Shown here one piece after another: positions 6,663 to 14,527 of a stretch of DNA of 34,622 bases. The DNA is from Colivivens sp963594655 (GTDB lineage Bacteria > Bacteroidota > Bacteroidia > Bacteroidales > Bacteroidaceae). Position 1 is the first letter of the stretch. Each line of letters opens with the position of its first letter. The translations under genes were made by a program, and so were the position numbers. Location of the stretch: positions 1 through 34,622 of the forward strand of contig CAVBFD010000023.1 of assembly GCA_963594655.1 (NCBI GenBank), read 5' to 3'. The notes below the pieces were generated by a model. That model was not told the DNA's origin. It made no database searches and saw only the letters and a program-made list of their open reading frames with translations.

Positions 6663-7862
6663 ATGCCGAGAATATCAGTAAGAGGCGATGAGATGCCCTC
6701 GTCACCAATACGAAAGTTAGCTCCGTTGGCTGAGGCCGCAAAGGCGCGGGGTGTTCATGTATACCACCTGAACATCGGTCAGCCCGACTTGCCGACACCG
6801 CAGATTGCGCTTGACGCGATGAAGAGTATTGACAGGAAGATACTGGAGTACAGTCCGAGTCAAGGTTACCGCAGTTACCGGGAGAAACTGGTGGGGTATT
6901 ATGACAAGTTCAATATCAAACTGGACGCTGACGACATCATCATCACCAGTGGAGGGTCGGAGGCGGTTCTCTTCGCTTTCCTCTCGTGTCTGAATCCAGG
7001 TGACGAGATTATCGTCCCGGAACCGGCGTACGCCAACTACATGGCGTTTGCTATTTCCGCGGGTGCGGTGATACGCACTATCGCCACAACCATCGAGGAG
7101 GGTTTCGCCCTGCCTAAGGTGGAGAAGTTCGAGGAACTGATCAACGATCGGACACGTGCCATACTGATATGCAATCCGAACAACCCGACCGGCTACCTCT
7201 ACACGAGGCGTGAGATGAACCAGATACGCGACTTGGTGAAGAAGTACGACCTGTACCTGTTCTCCGACGAGGTTTACCGTGAGTTCATCTACACCGGCAG
7301 TCCGTACATATCAGCCTGTCATCTGGAGGGAATAGAGAACAATGTGGTGCTTATCGACTCCGTGTCGAAGCGTTACAGCGAGTGCGGAATACGTATCGGC
7401 GCATTGATAACGAAGAACAAGGAGGTGCGTACGGCGGTGATGAAGTTCTGTCAGGCGCGGTTGAGTCCACCGCTTATCGGACAGATTATCGCTGAGGCTT
7501 CGCTGGACGTGCCGGATGATTATATGCGTGATGTGTACGACGAGTATGTGGAACGCCGTAAATGTCTGATAGACGGACTCAACCGTATTCCCGGAGTCTA
7601 CTCCCCAATACCTATGGGCGCGTTCTACACAGTGGCTAAGTTGCCGGTGGACGACAGCGAGAAGTTCTGCGAGTGGTGTCTGTCCGACTTCAGTTACGAG
7701 GGAGGCACGGTCATGATGGCCCCGGCTTCGGGCTTCTACACGACACCAGGTGCGGGTCGCAACGAGGTGCGTATAGCCTACGTGTTGAAGAAGGAGGACT
7801 TGGTTACTGCCCTGCATATCCTGAAGAAAGCCATCGAGGCTTATCCCGGCAGGACGGAATAG
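6663..7862 (+). CDS. Pyridoxal-phosphate-dependent class I/II aminotransferase
   Basis: 399 residues, usual length for AspC-like fold-type I aminotransferases. Visible are the N-terminal HLNIGQPDLPTPQ (35-47), SGGSEAVLFAF (96-106), the NPNNPTG loop (171-177), SDEVY (201-205) with the Asp that holds the pyridine nitrogen, and the PLP Schiff-base lysine Lys236 in SVSKRYSECGIRIG. The family transfers amino groups between an amino acid and a 2-oxo acid in the cytoplasm; the substrate (aspartate, aromatic or other) cannot be decided here. It has its own promoter, and the permease gene starts 45 bases after its stop, possibly co-transcribed. The sequence SKRYSECG in place of the common SKxYSMTG is a mild family variation. 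Confidence 0.95.
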   Translation: MPRISVRGDEMPSSPIRKLAPLAEAAKARGVHVYHLNIGQPDLPTPQIALDAMKSIDRKILEYSPSQGYRSYREKLVGYYDKFNIKLDADDIIITSGGSEAVLFAFLSCLNPGDEIIVPEPAYANYMAFAISAGAVIRTIATTIEEGFALPKVEKFEELINDRTRAILICNPNNPTGYLYTRREMNQIRDLVKKYDLYLFSDEVYREFIYTGSPYISACHLEGIENNVVLIDSVSKRYSECGIRIGALITKNKEVRTAVMKFCQARLSPPLIGQIIAEASLDVPDDYMRDVYDEYVERRKCLIDGLNRIPGVYSPIPMGAFYTVAKLPVDDSEKFCEWCLSDFSYEGGTVMMAPASGFYTTPGAGRNEVRIAYVLKKEDLVTALHILKKAIEAYPGRTE

Positions 7863-7907
7863 CGGTGTCCGCATAAAGCAGATATATTCTTTCAACAGGA
7901 GCGCTTC

Positions 7908-9155
7908 ATGCCTTTAGAACTGTTCATTGCAAAACGGATTTACTCACAGGGTGACGGGAAGCGGCGCGTGTCGCGTCCTGCCGTGCGCATTGCCCTGTCG
8001 GGGATAATCATCGGTCTTGCCGTGATGATAGTGAGCATCGCTGTGGTCATGGGCTTTAAGGACGAGGTGAGCAAGAAGGTCATAGGATTCGGGTCGGACA
8101 TACAGGTGATTAGTCTCACCCAGGACCAGGACAGGGTGTTGTTGCCTGTACTGACCACAGACAGTCTCGTGAAGGTGGTCGAATCCGTTCCCCGTGTGAC
8201 CCACGTGCAGCGTTTCGCTACCACCATGGGTATGCTGAAGACCGAGGACGACTTCAGGGGCATACAGTTCAAGGGAGTGGGGGAGGACTATGACCGCACT
8301 TTCTTCCAGACATATCTGAAAGAGGGACGGATGCCGGCTCTGAGCGGTGACAGCGCGTCGAACGAACTACTTGTGTCCAGGCGCATAGCGTCCGACTTGG
8401 GACTGAAGGTGGGGGACAGGGTGTACGCCTATTTCGTGAAAGGCAGCGACATGAGGGCGAGGCGGTTCAGTGTGACCGGCATCTACGAGACCAATCTCAC
8501 CGAGTATGACCGTAACATCGTGCTGACGGACATATATACGGTAAGGAAACTCAACAACTGGGAACGCGACATGTCCTCAGGGCTGGAGATAACAGTAGGC
8601 GACTTCGGACAGGTGGATGAGTTGACCCGCGCATTGGGCAGTGTGATAAACCGTGTGCCTGACCGCTACGGCTGTATCTATGGCGTGTTCAGTATCAAAC
8701 AGATTGCCCCGAACATCTTCTCGTGGTTGGGTGTGCTGGACATGAATGTGGTGATGATTCTGGTCCTGATGATATGTGTGGCTTCGTTCACGGTCATGTC
8801 GGGAATGCTCATAATAATGCTGGAGCGAATCAACATGATCGGGATACTGAAGGCTCTGGGAGCCACCAACGCCTCCATCCGCCGTATCTTCGTCAACTTC
8901 TCCGTGATGCTTGTAGGACGCGGGATGTTGTGGGGTAATGTCGCTGGACTCGGCCTGTGCCTTCTGCAACATATCTTCCATGTGGTGAAACTCGACTCAT
9001 CGGTGTACTACCTTGAATCAGTGCCTATAAAGTTCGACTGGACCTGTATCGTGGGGGTGAACGCGGTCACCCTGTTGATTTCCCTGATAGTAATCCTCGG
9101 GTCGTCGTACCTCATGGGACTCGGCAAGCCGGCCCAGACCATGAAGTTCGAGTAG
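7908..9155 (+). CDS. ABC transporter permease, LolC/LolE-like (FtsX family)
   Basis: 415 residues. The N-terminus (LELFIAKRIYSQGDGKRRVS, then a helix near residues 27-50: IALSGIIIGLAVMIVSIAVV) and the MacB-type periplasmic domain (KDEVSKKVIGFGSDIQVI, ELLVSRRIASDLGLKVGD) are followed by three membrane helices in the C-terminal FtsX domain (MNVVMILVLMICVASFTVMS, MIGILKALGATNASIRRIF, CIVGVNAVTLLISLIVILG). This is the layout of the permease of lipoprotein-releasing LolCDE-type systems, which move outer-membrane lipoproteins from the inner membrane. No LolD ATPase gene is adjacent; in Bacteroidales permease and ATPase are often apart. Its stop abuts the stop of the convergent DUF4886 gene with no gap. 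Confidence 0.9.
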   Translation: MPLELFIAKRIYSQGDGKRRVSRPAVRIALSGIIIGLAVMIVSIAVVMGFKDEVSKKVIGFGSDIQVISLTQDQDRVLLPVLTTDSLVKVVESVPRVTHVQRFATTMGMLKTEDDFRGIQFKGVGEDYDRTFFQTYLKEGRMPALSGDSASNELLVSRRIASDLGLKVGDRVYAYFVKGSDMRARRFSVTGIYETNLTEYDRNIVLTDIYTVRKLNNWERDMSSGLEITVGDFGQVDELTRALGSVINRVPDRYGCIYGVFSIKQIAPNIFSWLGVLDMNVVMILVLMICVASFTVMSGMLIIMLERINMIGILKALGATNASIRRIFVNFSVMLVGRGMLWGNVAGLGLCLLQHIFHVVKLDSSVYYLESVPIKFDWTCIVGVNAVTLLISLIVILGSSYLMGLGKPAQTMKFE

Positions 9156-10103
9156 CTATTCGTTGACGAACTCACTGACATTGTAGTTGTCCGCCACAGC
9201 CAGTCGGGCGCAGTTCTGTATTTTCCTTCTGTTGGTGTCGTCCACAATCTCACCGTTCCTCTTACCGTACACAGTCCTGTCGTCACGCAGGTCGGCGTTG
9301 AAGCAAGGCGCGATGACCGACTCGAAGAAGGTGCATGCAAGGAGGTAGCGCCCCTGGTACAGACTTATGTGTTGGTTGTCGCGTGTCCACTCGTTGCTTG
9401 TGGCTATACCGGTCAACTTGCGGGCGTTCTGCACGGCTGTGCCACAAGGTATGATGATGTCAATGCCCGACTTCCGCTTCATCTCGCCCGATGCGGCGCA
9501 TATCTTCTTCCACATGTCCTCTGGAGTACCGTAACGCTTGATTTCCTTGTGCTTGGACGAGTAAGCCCATGTCTGGTTGAAGGCGAAAGTGGTGCGTGGA
9601 GCGATGGTGGTGATTTTGTACGCCTGTATCAGTTTGGACAGGTAAGGCTCGTACGACTCGTAGTTGCCCGATTCGAGCGAGTATTGCTGGAACACCACCA
9701 CGTCGTAGGCGAACCGTTTCATGACCTCCCTGATAGTTGTCTTCTTCTCCAACCGTCGTTCGCCCCGGCTGTCGAACTGCCACAACTCATACACGGGTTC
9801 GCCACTTTTGAAGTACTCATAGTGCTGCTTCATCGAGCAGCCTCCCTTGTAAAGGACATATACCGCCACTGTGCTGAGTCCTGTGGACTTGAGTATGGAC
9901 GGCAAAGCCGTGCTGGTGTCTATTGAAAACGAGTTGCCGATGAACAGCACGTCCAGCTTATATGGCAGGTAGGGCAGTGGCGGATTACAGAAATACCCTT
10001 GTTCGTCGCCTACTGTCTGGGCTGCGGCGTTGCCGGCAAGCAACGCCTGGCCTATCAGCACTATGATTACCGCTGATATGATTCTCCTGTAAATGTGTGT
10101 CAT
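9156..10103 (-). CDS. DUF4886 family exported SGNH/GDSL-type hydrolase
   Basis: 315 residues with a signal peptide (hydrophobic core IISAVIIVLIGQALLAG, cleavage near NAAAQ). Block I of the SGNH fold is VLFIGNSFS, with Ser58 as probable nucleophile. Downstream blocks include YVLYKGGCSM, VVVFQQYSLESGNYESY, NQTWAYSS, IIPCGTAVQNAR, and a late TRDNQHISLYQGRYLLACTF with the catalytic Asp/His pair in DNQH. Proteins of this DUF are common in gut Bacteroidales and thought to be carbohydrate or ester hydrolases; the substrate is unknown. It is probably co-transcribed with the DUF2807 lipoprotein gene, 33 bases upstream on the same strand. Confidence 0.88.
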   Translation of the reverse strand: MTHIYRRIISAVIIVLIGQALLAGNAAAQTVGDEQGYFCNPPLPYLPYKLDVLFIGNSFSIDTSTALPSILKSTGLSTVAVYVLYKGGCSMKQHYEYFKSGEPVYELWQFDSRGERRLEKKTTIREVMKRFAYDVVVFQQYSLESGNYESYEPYLSKLIQAYKITTIAPRTTFAFNQTWAYSSKHKEIKRYGTPEDMWKKICAASGEMKRKSGIDIIIPCGTAVQNARKLTGIATSNEWTRDNQHISLYQGRYLLACTFFESVIAPCFNADLRDDRTVYGKRNGEIVDDTNRRKIQNCARLAVADNYNVSEFVNE

Positions 10104-10136
10104 GGTCTGTACTCCTTCCTGTACTTTCTTCTTCCG

Positions 10137-10985
10137 TTATGACTGGAATACCTTTGCGTTTCCTCTCTTGTTGATTTGTTTGTTCTTGTACTTGCCCTTG
10201 AGGTAGATGTTTCCGTCTGTGGCGTCAACCGTCAGCCGGTCCGCATTGAGGTTGATGTTGCAGTTGGCGTTGCCTGACATGTACATGTACAGTTGCCTGG
10301 CGTTGCCTGTCAAGTCAATCTGGCATTTGCTGTTGCAGTTTACCGACACTTCTTCTCCCGCGTTCACGTCACAGGTGGTCTGTCCCTGTCCCGACAGAAG
10401 GAACTGGGCGGTGTTCTTGGCTGTCACTTGTCTGATGGTAGTGTTTCCGTCCCCCGTCACGTCGAGTGACAGGCTCACCGCGTTTATGGTGTCGGCTTCA
10501 ATGGACCCGGCGCCGAGGATGCCCAACTGGAGGTTGTCCGCCTGTATCGTTCCTGTGGCGCGCAGACTGCCTGTGCCGCACATGGCTATCGCCTTGACGG
10601 TGGGACAGGACACGTACAGTGTCAGTTTCCTGCCAGATGTCTTGTATTGCGTGAGGTCAATCTTCTCCTCGTCCTTCATGCTTACAGTCAGCACATACTG
10701 GTCGATGCCGATATTCAGGTTCTCTATAAGGTCTTCCGGGCCTTCGGCCTCGATGTTGTACGGCCCTTGGGTGAGCACGATGTCGGGACTGCCGATATTG
10801 GTTATCTGGTAGAACGCGCCCGAGTACTTGACATGTCTGCGTACTGTCTTCACTGTGTTTTCCACCGTCTCATTCCTTGTGGTGTCGCCGGTCTCCTTTT
10901 CCGTTTTGCCTGTCTGTTGGCAACTGAACGGCAGCAGGGCGCATGTCAGCGCCCCAAAAAATCTATACACGTTTGTTCTATACAT
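10137..10985 (-). CDS. Head-GIN (DUF2807) lipoprotein
   Basis: 282 residues. A lipoprotein signal ends at Cys22 (ALLPFSC), followed by a charged linker (residues 23-50). The rest is a right-handed beta-helix-like head-GIN domain (PF10988): FYQITNIGSPDIVLTQG, RKLTLYVSCPTVKAIAMCGT, GSLRATGTIQADNLQLG, GAGSIEADTINAVSLSLDVT, GDGNTTIRQV, then the terminal VDATDGNIYLKGKYKN. Its role is unknown although it is common in Bacteroidota, probably at the periplasmic face of the outer membrane. It is first gene of a two-gene minus-strand unit with the DUF4886 hydrolase and is divergent from the slyD-like gene. Confidence 0.88.
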   Translation of the reverse strand: MYRTNVYRFFGALTCALLPFSCQQTGKTEKETGDTTRNETVENTVKTVRRHVKYSGAFYQITNIGSPDIVLTQGPYNIEAEGPEDLIENLNIGIDQYVLTVSMKDEEKIDLTQYKTSGRKLTLYVSCPTVKAIAMCGTGSLRATGTIQADNLQLGILGAGSIEADTINAVSLSLDVTGDGNTTIRQVTAKNTAQFLLSGQGQTTCDVNAGEEVSVNCNSKCQIDLTGNARQLYMYMSGNANCNINLNADRLTVDATDGNIYLKGKYKNKQINKRGNAKVFQS

Positions 10986-11016
10986 TGTTTTGGTCTTCTT
11001 CCGGTAAATTTCTCTG

Positions 11017-11024
11017 CAAAAGTA
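11017..11024 (-). promoter_or_regulatory. TAnnTTTG promoter of the DUF2807-DUF4886 unit
   Basis: On the minus strand this reads TACTTTTG, a match to the -7 element, 31 bases upstream of the start codon of the lipoprotein gene at 10985. It lies back to back with the slyD-like promoter at 11047, so the two units share a 95-base divergent control region. Confidence 0.65.
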
Positions 11025-11046
11025 GTTATTCTTCTTCAGTTATTCG

Positions 11047-11054
11047 TATATTTG
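11047..11054 (+). promoter_or_regulatory. TAnnTTTG promoter of the slyD-like gene
   Basis: TATATTTG followed by CAG is a perfect -7 element, 26 bases upstream of the ATG at 11081. No good -33 TTTG is seen at the expected distance. It probably drives the long nine-gene run downstream. Confidence 0.75.
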
Positions 11055-11080
11055 CAGTGTAAATTTGAAAATATAACATT

Positions 11081-11662
11081 ATGGCAGTAAAAAACGACTA
11101 CATCACAGTTGCATACAAGCTTTACGTCGGTGATGGAGGAGACGCGAAGGAAGAGTTGGCTGAGGAGTGTACTGCGGCGCACCCGTTCATGTTCATAAGT
11201 AAACTGGGATGTGTGTTGCCCGCGTTCGAGGACGCTTTAGCCACTCTGTCAGCCGGTGAACCGTTCGATTTTGTCATTCCGAGCGAACAGGCTTACGGAG
11301 ACTTTGTGGAGGACCTGGTGCAGGATGTGCCCAAGTCCATCTTCACGGTCAACGGCAAGTTCGACTCCAAGCATGTGCGTGAGGGCAGTATCGTACCTCT
11401 CCAGGCAGAGGACGGAAGCCGGTTTCAAGGTATCATACTTGAGGTGAAGGACGACACGGTGACTGTAGACCTCAACCATCCGTACGCCGGCCAGAACCTG
11501 CATTTCGTGGGAACGGTGGTGACTCACCGCGAGGCTACCGACAGTGAGGTGACAGACATGCTGAACAGTCTGGGCGGCTGTTGCGGAGGCGGTTGCGGCG
11601 GCAACTGTGGCGGTTGCGGCAGTGAGAAGGAAGGTTGTGGTGGTTGTGGCGGCTGTGAATAG
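11081..11662 (+). CDS. slyD: FKBP-type peptidyl-prolyl isomerase, SlyD-like
   Basis: 193 residues. The SlyD signature is present: ITVAYKLYVGDG at the start, HPFMFISKLGCVLPAFEDAL, FVIPSEQAYGDF, an inserted-flap region (about 75-120) and LNHPYAGQNLHFVGTVV closing the FKBP fold. The last 30 residues form a glycine/cysteine tail with eight cysteines and no histidine, comparable to the metal-binding tail of SlyD, which in other bacteria carries nickel or zinc. It should act as a cytoplasmic prolyl isomerase/chaperone and metal binder. It is the first gene of the run, with its own promoter; the aroC GTG start follows after eight bases. Confidence 0.93.
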   Translation: MAVKNDYITVAYKLYVGDGGDAKEELAEECTAAHPFMFISKLGCVLPAFEDALATLSAGEPFDFVIPSEQAYGDFVEDLVQDVPKSIFTVNGKFDSKHVREGSIVPLQAEDGSRFQGIILEVKDDTVTVDLNHPYAGQNLHFVGTVVTHREATDSEVTDMLNSLGGCCGGGCGGNCGGCGSEKEGCGGCGGCE

Positions 11663-11670
11663 TTGTTGGC

Positions 11671-12705
11671 GTGAATACATTCGGAAACATATATAGACTT
11701 ACGACCTTCGGGGAAAGTCACGGTACGGCTCTCGGGGGTGTCATTGACGGTTTTCCCTCCGGTATCGCCGTTGATTTGGACTTCGTGCAGTCGGAGCTTG
11801 ACAGGCGTCGTCCTGGACAGGGCGTGTTGACCACTGCCAGGAAGGAGGCGGACAAGGTGGAGATACTGTCCGGAGTGTTCGAGGGCGTGTCTACAGGCAC
11901 TCCCGTCGGTTTCGTGGTACGCAATGCCGACCATCACTCGTCGGACTATTCCAATATAAAGGACCTTTACCGGCCGTCGCATGCCGACTACACCTACCAG
12001 ATGAAATACGGTATAAGGGATTACCGTGGCGGTGGACGCACCTCAGCGCGTGAGACCCTATGCCGTGTGGTGGGCGGGGCTTTCGCTAAACTCGCGCTCA
12101 ACCGGTTGGGCATCACCGTGGAAGCGGCGGTGACCCAAGTTGGCAGTCATGTGCTGACAGGGACGGCTGAGGAACGCAGACTCCAGATGGAGGAGATTGT
12201 AGGGGCTGTGCGCGCCGACCATGACAGTATAGGAGGTATCATCGGATGCACTATAAAGAACTGTCCCGTGGGACTCGGAGAACCGGTGTTCGGGAAACTG
12301 AACGCGGCGTTGGGGGCGGCTATGCTGTCGATAAACGCGGTGAAGGGGTTCGATCTGGGCGACGGGTTCGACGGAGTGGGACTGACTGGATCGCAGATGA
12401 ACGACGAGTTCTACAACGACAACGGTGTCATACGCACACGCACTAACCACAGTGGCGGAATCCAAGGGGGACTGAGCAACGGTGAGGACATCCGCTTCAG
12501 GGTGTTGTTCAAGCCCGTGCCTACCATCCTGCGTCCGCAACATACGGTGACGAGGGACGGAGAGGAAGTGGAGTTCACGGCTACAGGCAGACACGACCCT
12601 TGTGTGCTGACCCGCGCCGTTCCGGTAGTGGAGTCGATGGCTGCGATGACCATCCTTGACTATTATCTGATTGACAAAACAACAAGAATAAAACAGAAGG
12701 TATGA
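11671..12705 (+). CDS. aroC: Chorismate synthase
   Basis: 344 residues. It starts at a GTG, giving the standard N-terminus (M)NTFGNIYRLTTFGESHG. Family markers include ELDRRRPGQGVLTTARKEAD, HADYTYQMKYGIRDYRGGGR, TSARETLCRVVGGAFAK, and the late NHSGGIQGGLSNGEDI and GRHDPCVLTRAVPVVESMAA. The enzyme converts 5-enolpyruvylshikimate-3-phosphate to chorismate with reduced FMN, the last step of the shikimate pathway. It is slightly short compared with the usual 350-360 residues, with a charged C-terminus (TTRIKQKV). Its stop overlaps the ssb ATG by four bases (ATGA), implying coupled translation. Confidence 0.98.
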   Translation: MNTFGNIYRLTTFGESHGTALGGVIDGFPSGIAVDLDFVQSELDRRRPGQGVLTTARKEADKVEILSGVFEGVSTGTPVGFVVRNADHHSSDYSNIKDLYRPSHADYTYQMKYGIRDYRGGGRTSARETLCRVVGGAFAKLALNRLGITVEAAVTQVGSHVLTGTAEERRLQMEEIVGAVRADHDSIGGIIGCTIKNCPVGLGEPVFGKLNAALGAAMLSINAVKGFDLGDGFDGVGLTGSQMNDEFYNDNGVIRTRTNHSGGIQGGLSNGEDIRFRVLFKPVPTILRPQHTVTRDGEEVEFTATGRHDPCVLTRAVPVVESMAAMTILDYYLIDKTTRIKQKV

Positions 12706-13112
12706 ATAAGGTAATGCTGATAGGCAATGTGGGTCAGGAACCCACGGTGAAATACATAAATACAGGAGTATGTGTGGCAACTGTACGGTTGGCTACAACG
12801 GAACGCGCGTATACTATGCGTGACGGGACACAAGTGCCGGAAAGGGCAGAGTGGCATAATCTCATATTCTGGGACAAACAGGCGGAGACTGTGGAGAAGT
12901 ACGTCCACAAGGGCGACAAACTCTTTGTGGAGGGAAAGTTGCAGACCCGCAGCTATGATGACAAACAGGGTATACACCGTCAGATTGTGGAGATTCTGGT
13001 AAGCAACATGGAGATGCTTACCGCCAGACCCCAGTCTGTGCAACCTGCGGTGTCGGCTAATGCGGCGGTACCGCCCAAGCCTTCATCGAAAGACAACGAA
13101 GCGCCATTCTGA
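12702..13112 (+). CDS. ssb: Single-stranded DNA-binding protein
   Basis: 136 residues. The OB-fold covers about residues 1-108: MNKVMLIGNVGQEPTVKYI, ATVRLATTERAY, EWHNLIFWDKQAETVEKYVH, KGDKLFVEGKLQTRSY, IVEILVSNMEML. A short Pro/Ala linker follows and the terminal NEAPF is the conserved acidic-aromatic tip used to recruit partner proteins. It coats single-stranded DNA in replication and repair. It overlaps aroC by four bases, and its stop shares one base with the next ATG (TGATG). An ssb gene next to a phosphopantetheinyl transferase gene is a familiar Bacteroidota arrangement. Confidence 0.97.
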   Translation: MNKVMLIGNVGQEPTVKYINTGVCVATVRLATTERAYTMRDGTQVPERAEWHNLIFWDKQAETVEKYVHKGDKLFVEGKLQTRSYDDKQGIHRQIVEILVSNMEMLTARPQSVQPAVSANAAVPPKPSSKDNEAPF

Positions 13113-13762
13113 TGATATATTTCGATAAGCAAATAGAGGACGTGAGGGTGGCTGTGTGGCATGTCACCGAGGATTATGACGAACTGTTGGCTTTGTTGCC
13201 GGACGCGGACTCAGTGAAGAACGAGGCGGAGTCACGGTTCAAGTCACATCGCAGAATCATGGAATGGACCACAGTGCGTGTACTCCTGTATATGGTTCTG
13301 GGCAGACAGGTCAACATACTGTACAACGAACAGGGCGCGCCGTCGCTGCCTGATTATGAAGGACTCAACATCAGTATCTCGCACACGAAGGAATATGTGG
13401 CGATAGCTTTGTCGGAGAAGTCAAGGGTCGGCATTGACGTGGAGTACATAGAACGTGACGCTGCTTTGAAGCACGGCAAGCAACCGAGGGTGGCCCGTGT
13501 GAGAGACCGTTTCGTGCGTGATGACGAGTTCGCCGACAACAACATCAGCCTGTTGATCCATTGGTCGGCTAAAGAGACCGTGTTCAAGGTGCTGGGACGT
13601 GAGAGGGTGGATTTCGTGGATGACCTGAGAGTGTCTCCGTTCGACGATACCGTATATGAGGGGACGTTCGATCTGGAGGACATGAAACGCCACGATATAT
13701 ATACCATTATATATAAGGTGTTCGAGGATTTTGTACTTACAATCACAAGACAGAAAGAATGA
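13112..13762 (+). CDS. 4'-phosphopantetheinyl transferase superfamily protein
   Basis: 216 residues. The Sfp-type signature is visible: ISHTKEYVAIAL (89-100), GIDVE (107-111) with the Mg-binding Asp109 and Glu111, and WSAKETVFKVLG (151-162) with Glu155. The enzyme moves the phosphopantetheine arm from CoA to a serine of a carrier protein such as fatty-acid ACP. The N-terminal half (VRVAVWHVTEDYDELLALLP) carries the first pseudo-repeat of the fold. Translation is likely coupled on both sides: its ATG overlaps the ssb stop and its stop overlaps the kdsA ATG. Whether it is the essential AcpS substitute here cannot be seen from this window. Confidence 0.93.
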   Translation: MIYFDKQIEDVRVAVWHVTEDYDELLALLPDADSVKNEAESRFKSHRRIMEWTTVRVLLYMVLGRQVNILYNEQGAPSLPDYEGLNISISHTKEYVAIALSEKSRVGIDVEYIERDAALKHGKQPRVARVRDRFVRDDEFADNNISLLIHWSAKETVFKVLGRERVDFVDDLRVSPFDDTVYEGTFDLEDMKRHDIYTIIYKVFEDFVLTITRQKE

Positions 13763-14520
13763 AGAATGACATTAAGATAATAGCCGGACCGTGTGTGATA
13801 GAGTCAATGGACGTGCTGGAGGAGGTGGCGGCACAGTTGGCCGCACTCAACCGTCAGTACGGACTCGACATCATATTCAAGTCCTCGTTCGACAAGGCGA
13901 ACCGGACTTCCATCCGTTCGTTCCGCGGACCGGGTATGGAACGCGGTCTCCAGATGCTTGCGGACATCAAAAGCAAGTACGGGCTGAAGATTCTTACCGA
14001 CATACACGAGAGTTGTCAGGCGGAGCCGGCTGGTGAGGTGGCTGACGTGCTGCAGATACCTGCCTTCCTGTGCAGACAGACGGATTTGCTTGTGTCGGCG
14101 GCGAAGACCAGGAAGGTGGTCAACATCAAGAAGGCGCAGTTCCTCAGTGGGGACGACATGCAGTACCCGGTGCAGAAGGTGCGTGACAGTGGCAACACCA
14201 AGGTATGGTTGACCGAGAGGGGCAACATGTACGGTTACAACAACCTGGTGGTGGACTTCAGGAACATCGCCTGGATGCGGAAATACACTGATGTGGTGAT
14301 TATGGACTGCACCCATTCGGTACAGCGTCCGGGTGCCGCCGGGGGCAAGACCGGAGGTGACCGTGAGTTCGTGCCTGCCATGGCACTGGCGGCTAAGGCG
14401 TTTGGTGCCAACGGCTTCTTCTTTGAGGTGCATCCAGACCCTAAGAAGGCACTCAGTGACGGTCCCAACATGTTGTACCTGAAGGATTTCGCAGGTGTGG
14501 TTGAATCCTTGATAGACTGA
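13759..14520 (+). CDS. kdsA: 3-deoxy-8-phosphooctulonate (Kdo-8-P) synthase
   Basis: 253 residues. Markers are KIIAGPCVIES at the N-terminus, FKSSFDKANRTSIRSFRGPG, LTDIHESCQAEPAGEVADVL, IPAFLCRQTDLL, VNIKKAQFLS, LTERGNMYGYNNLVVDFRN, and near the end GANGFFFEVHPDPKKALSDG. The enzyme condenses phosphoenolpyruvate with arabinose-5-phosphate to give Kdo-8-phosphate, the committed step towards Kdo of the LPS inner core. The gene making arabinose-5-phosphate follows after seven bases, so two successive steps are side by side. Cys in the first motif (GPCVIE) fits the family; metal dependence was not assigned. Confidence 0.97.
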   Translation: MKNDIKIIAGPCVIESMDVLEEVAAQLAALNRQYGLDIIFKSSFDKANRTSIRSFRGPGMERGLQMLADIKSKYGLKILTDIHESCQAEPAGEVADVLQIPAFLCRQTDLLVSAAKTRKVVNIKKAQFLSGDDMQYPVQKVRDSGNTKVWLTERGNMYGYNNLVVDFRNIAWMRKYTDVVIMDCTHSVQRPGAAGGKTGGDREFVPAMALAAKAFGANGFFFEVHPDPKKALSDGPNMLYLKDFAGVVESLID

Positions 14521-14527
14521 CTCTGTT

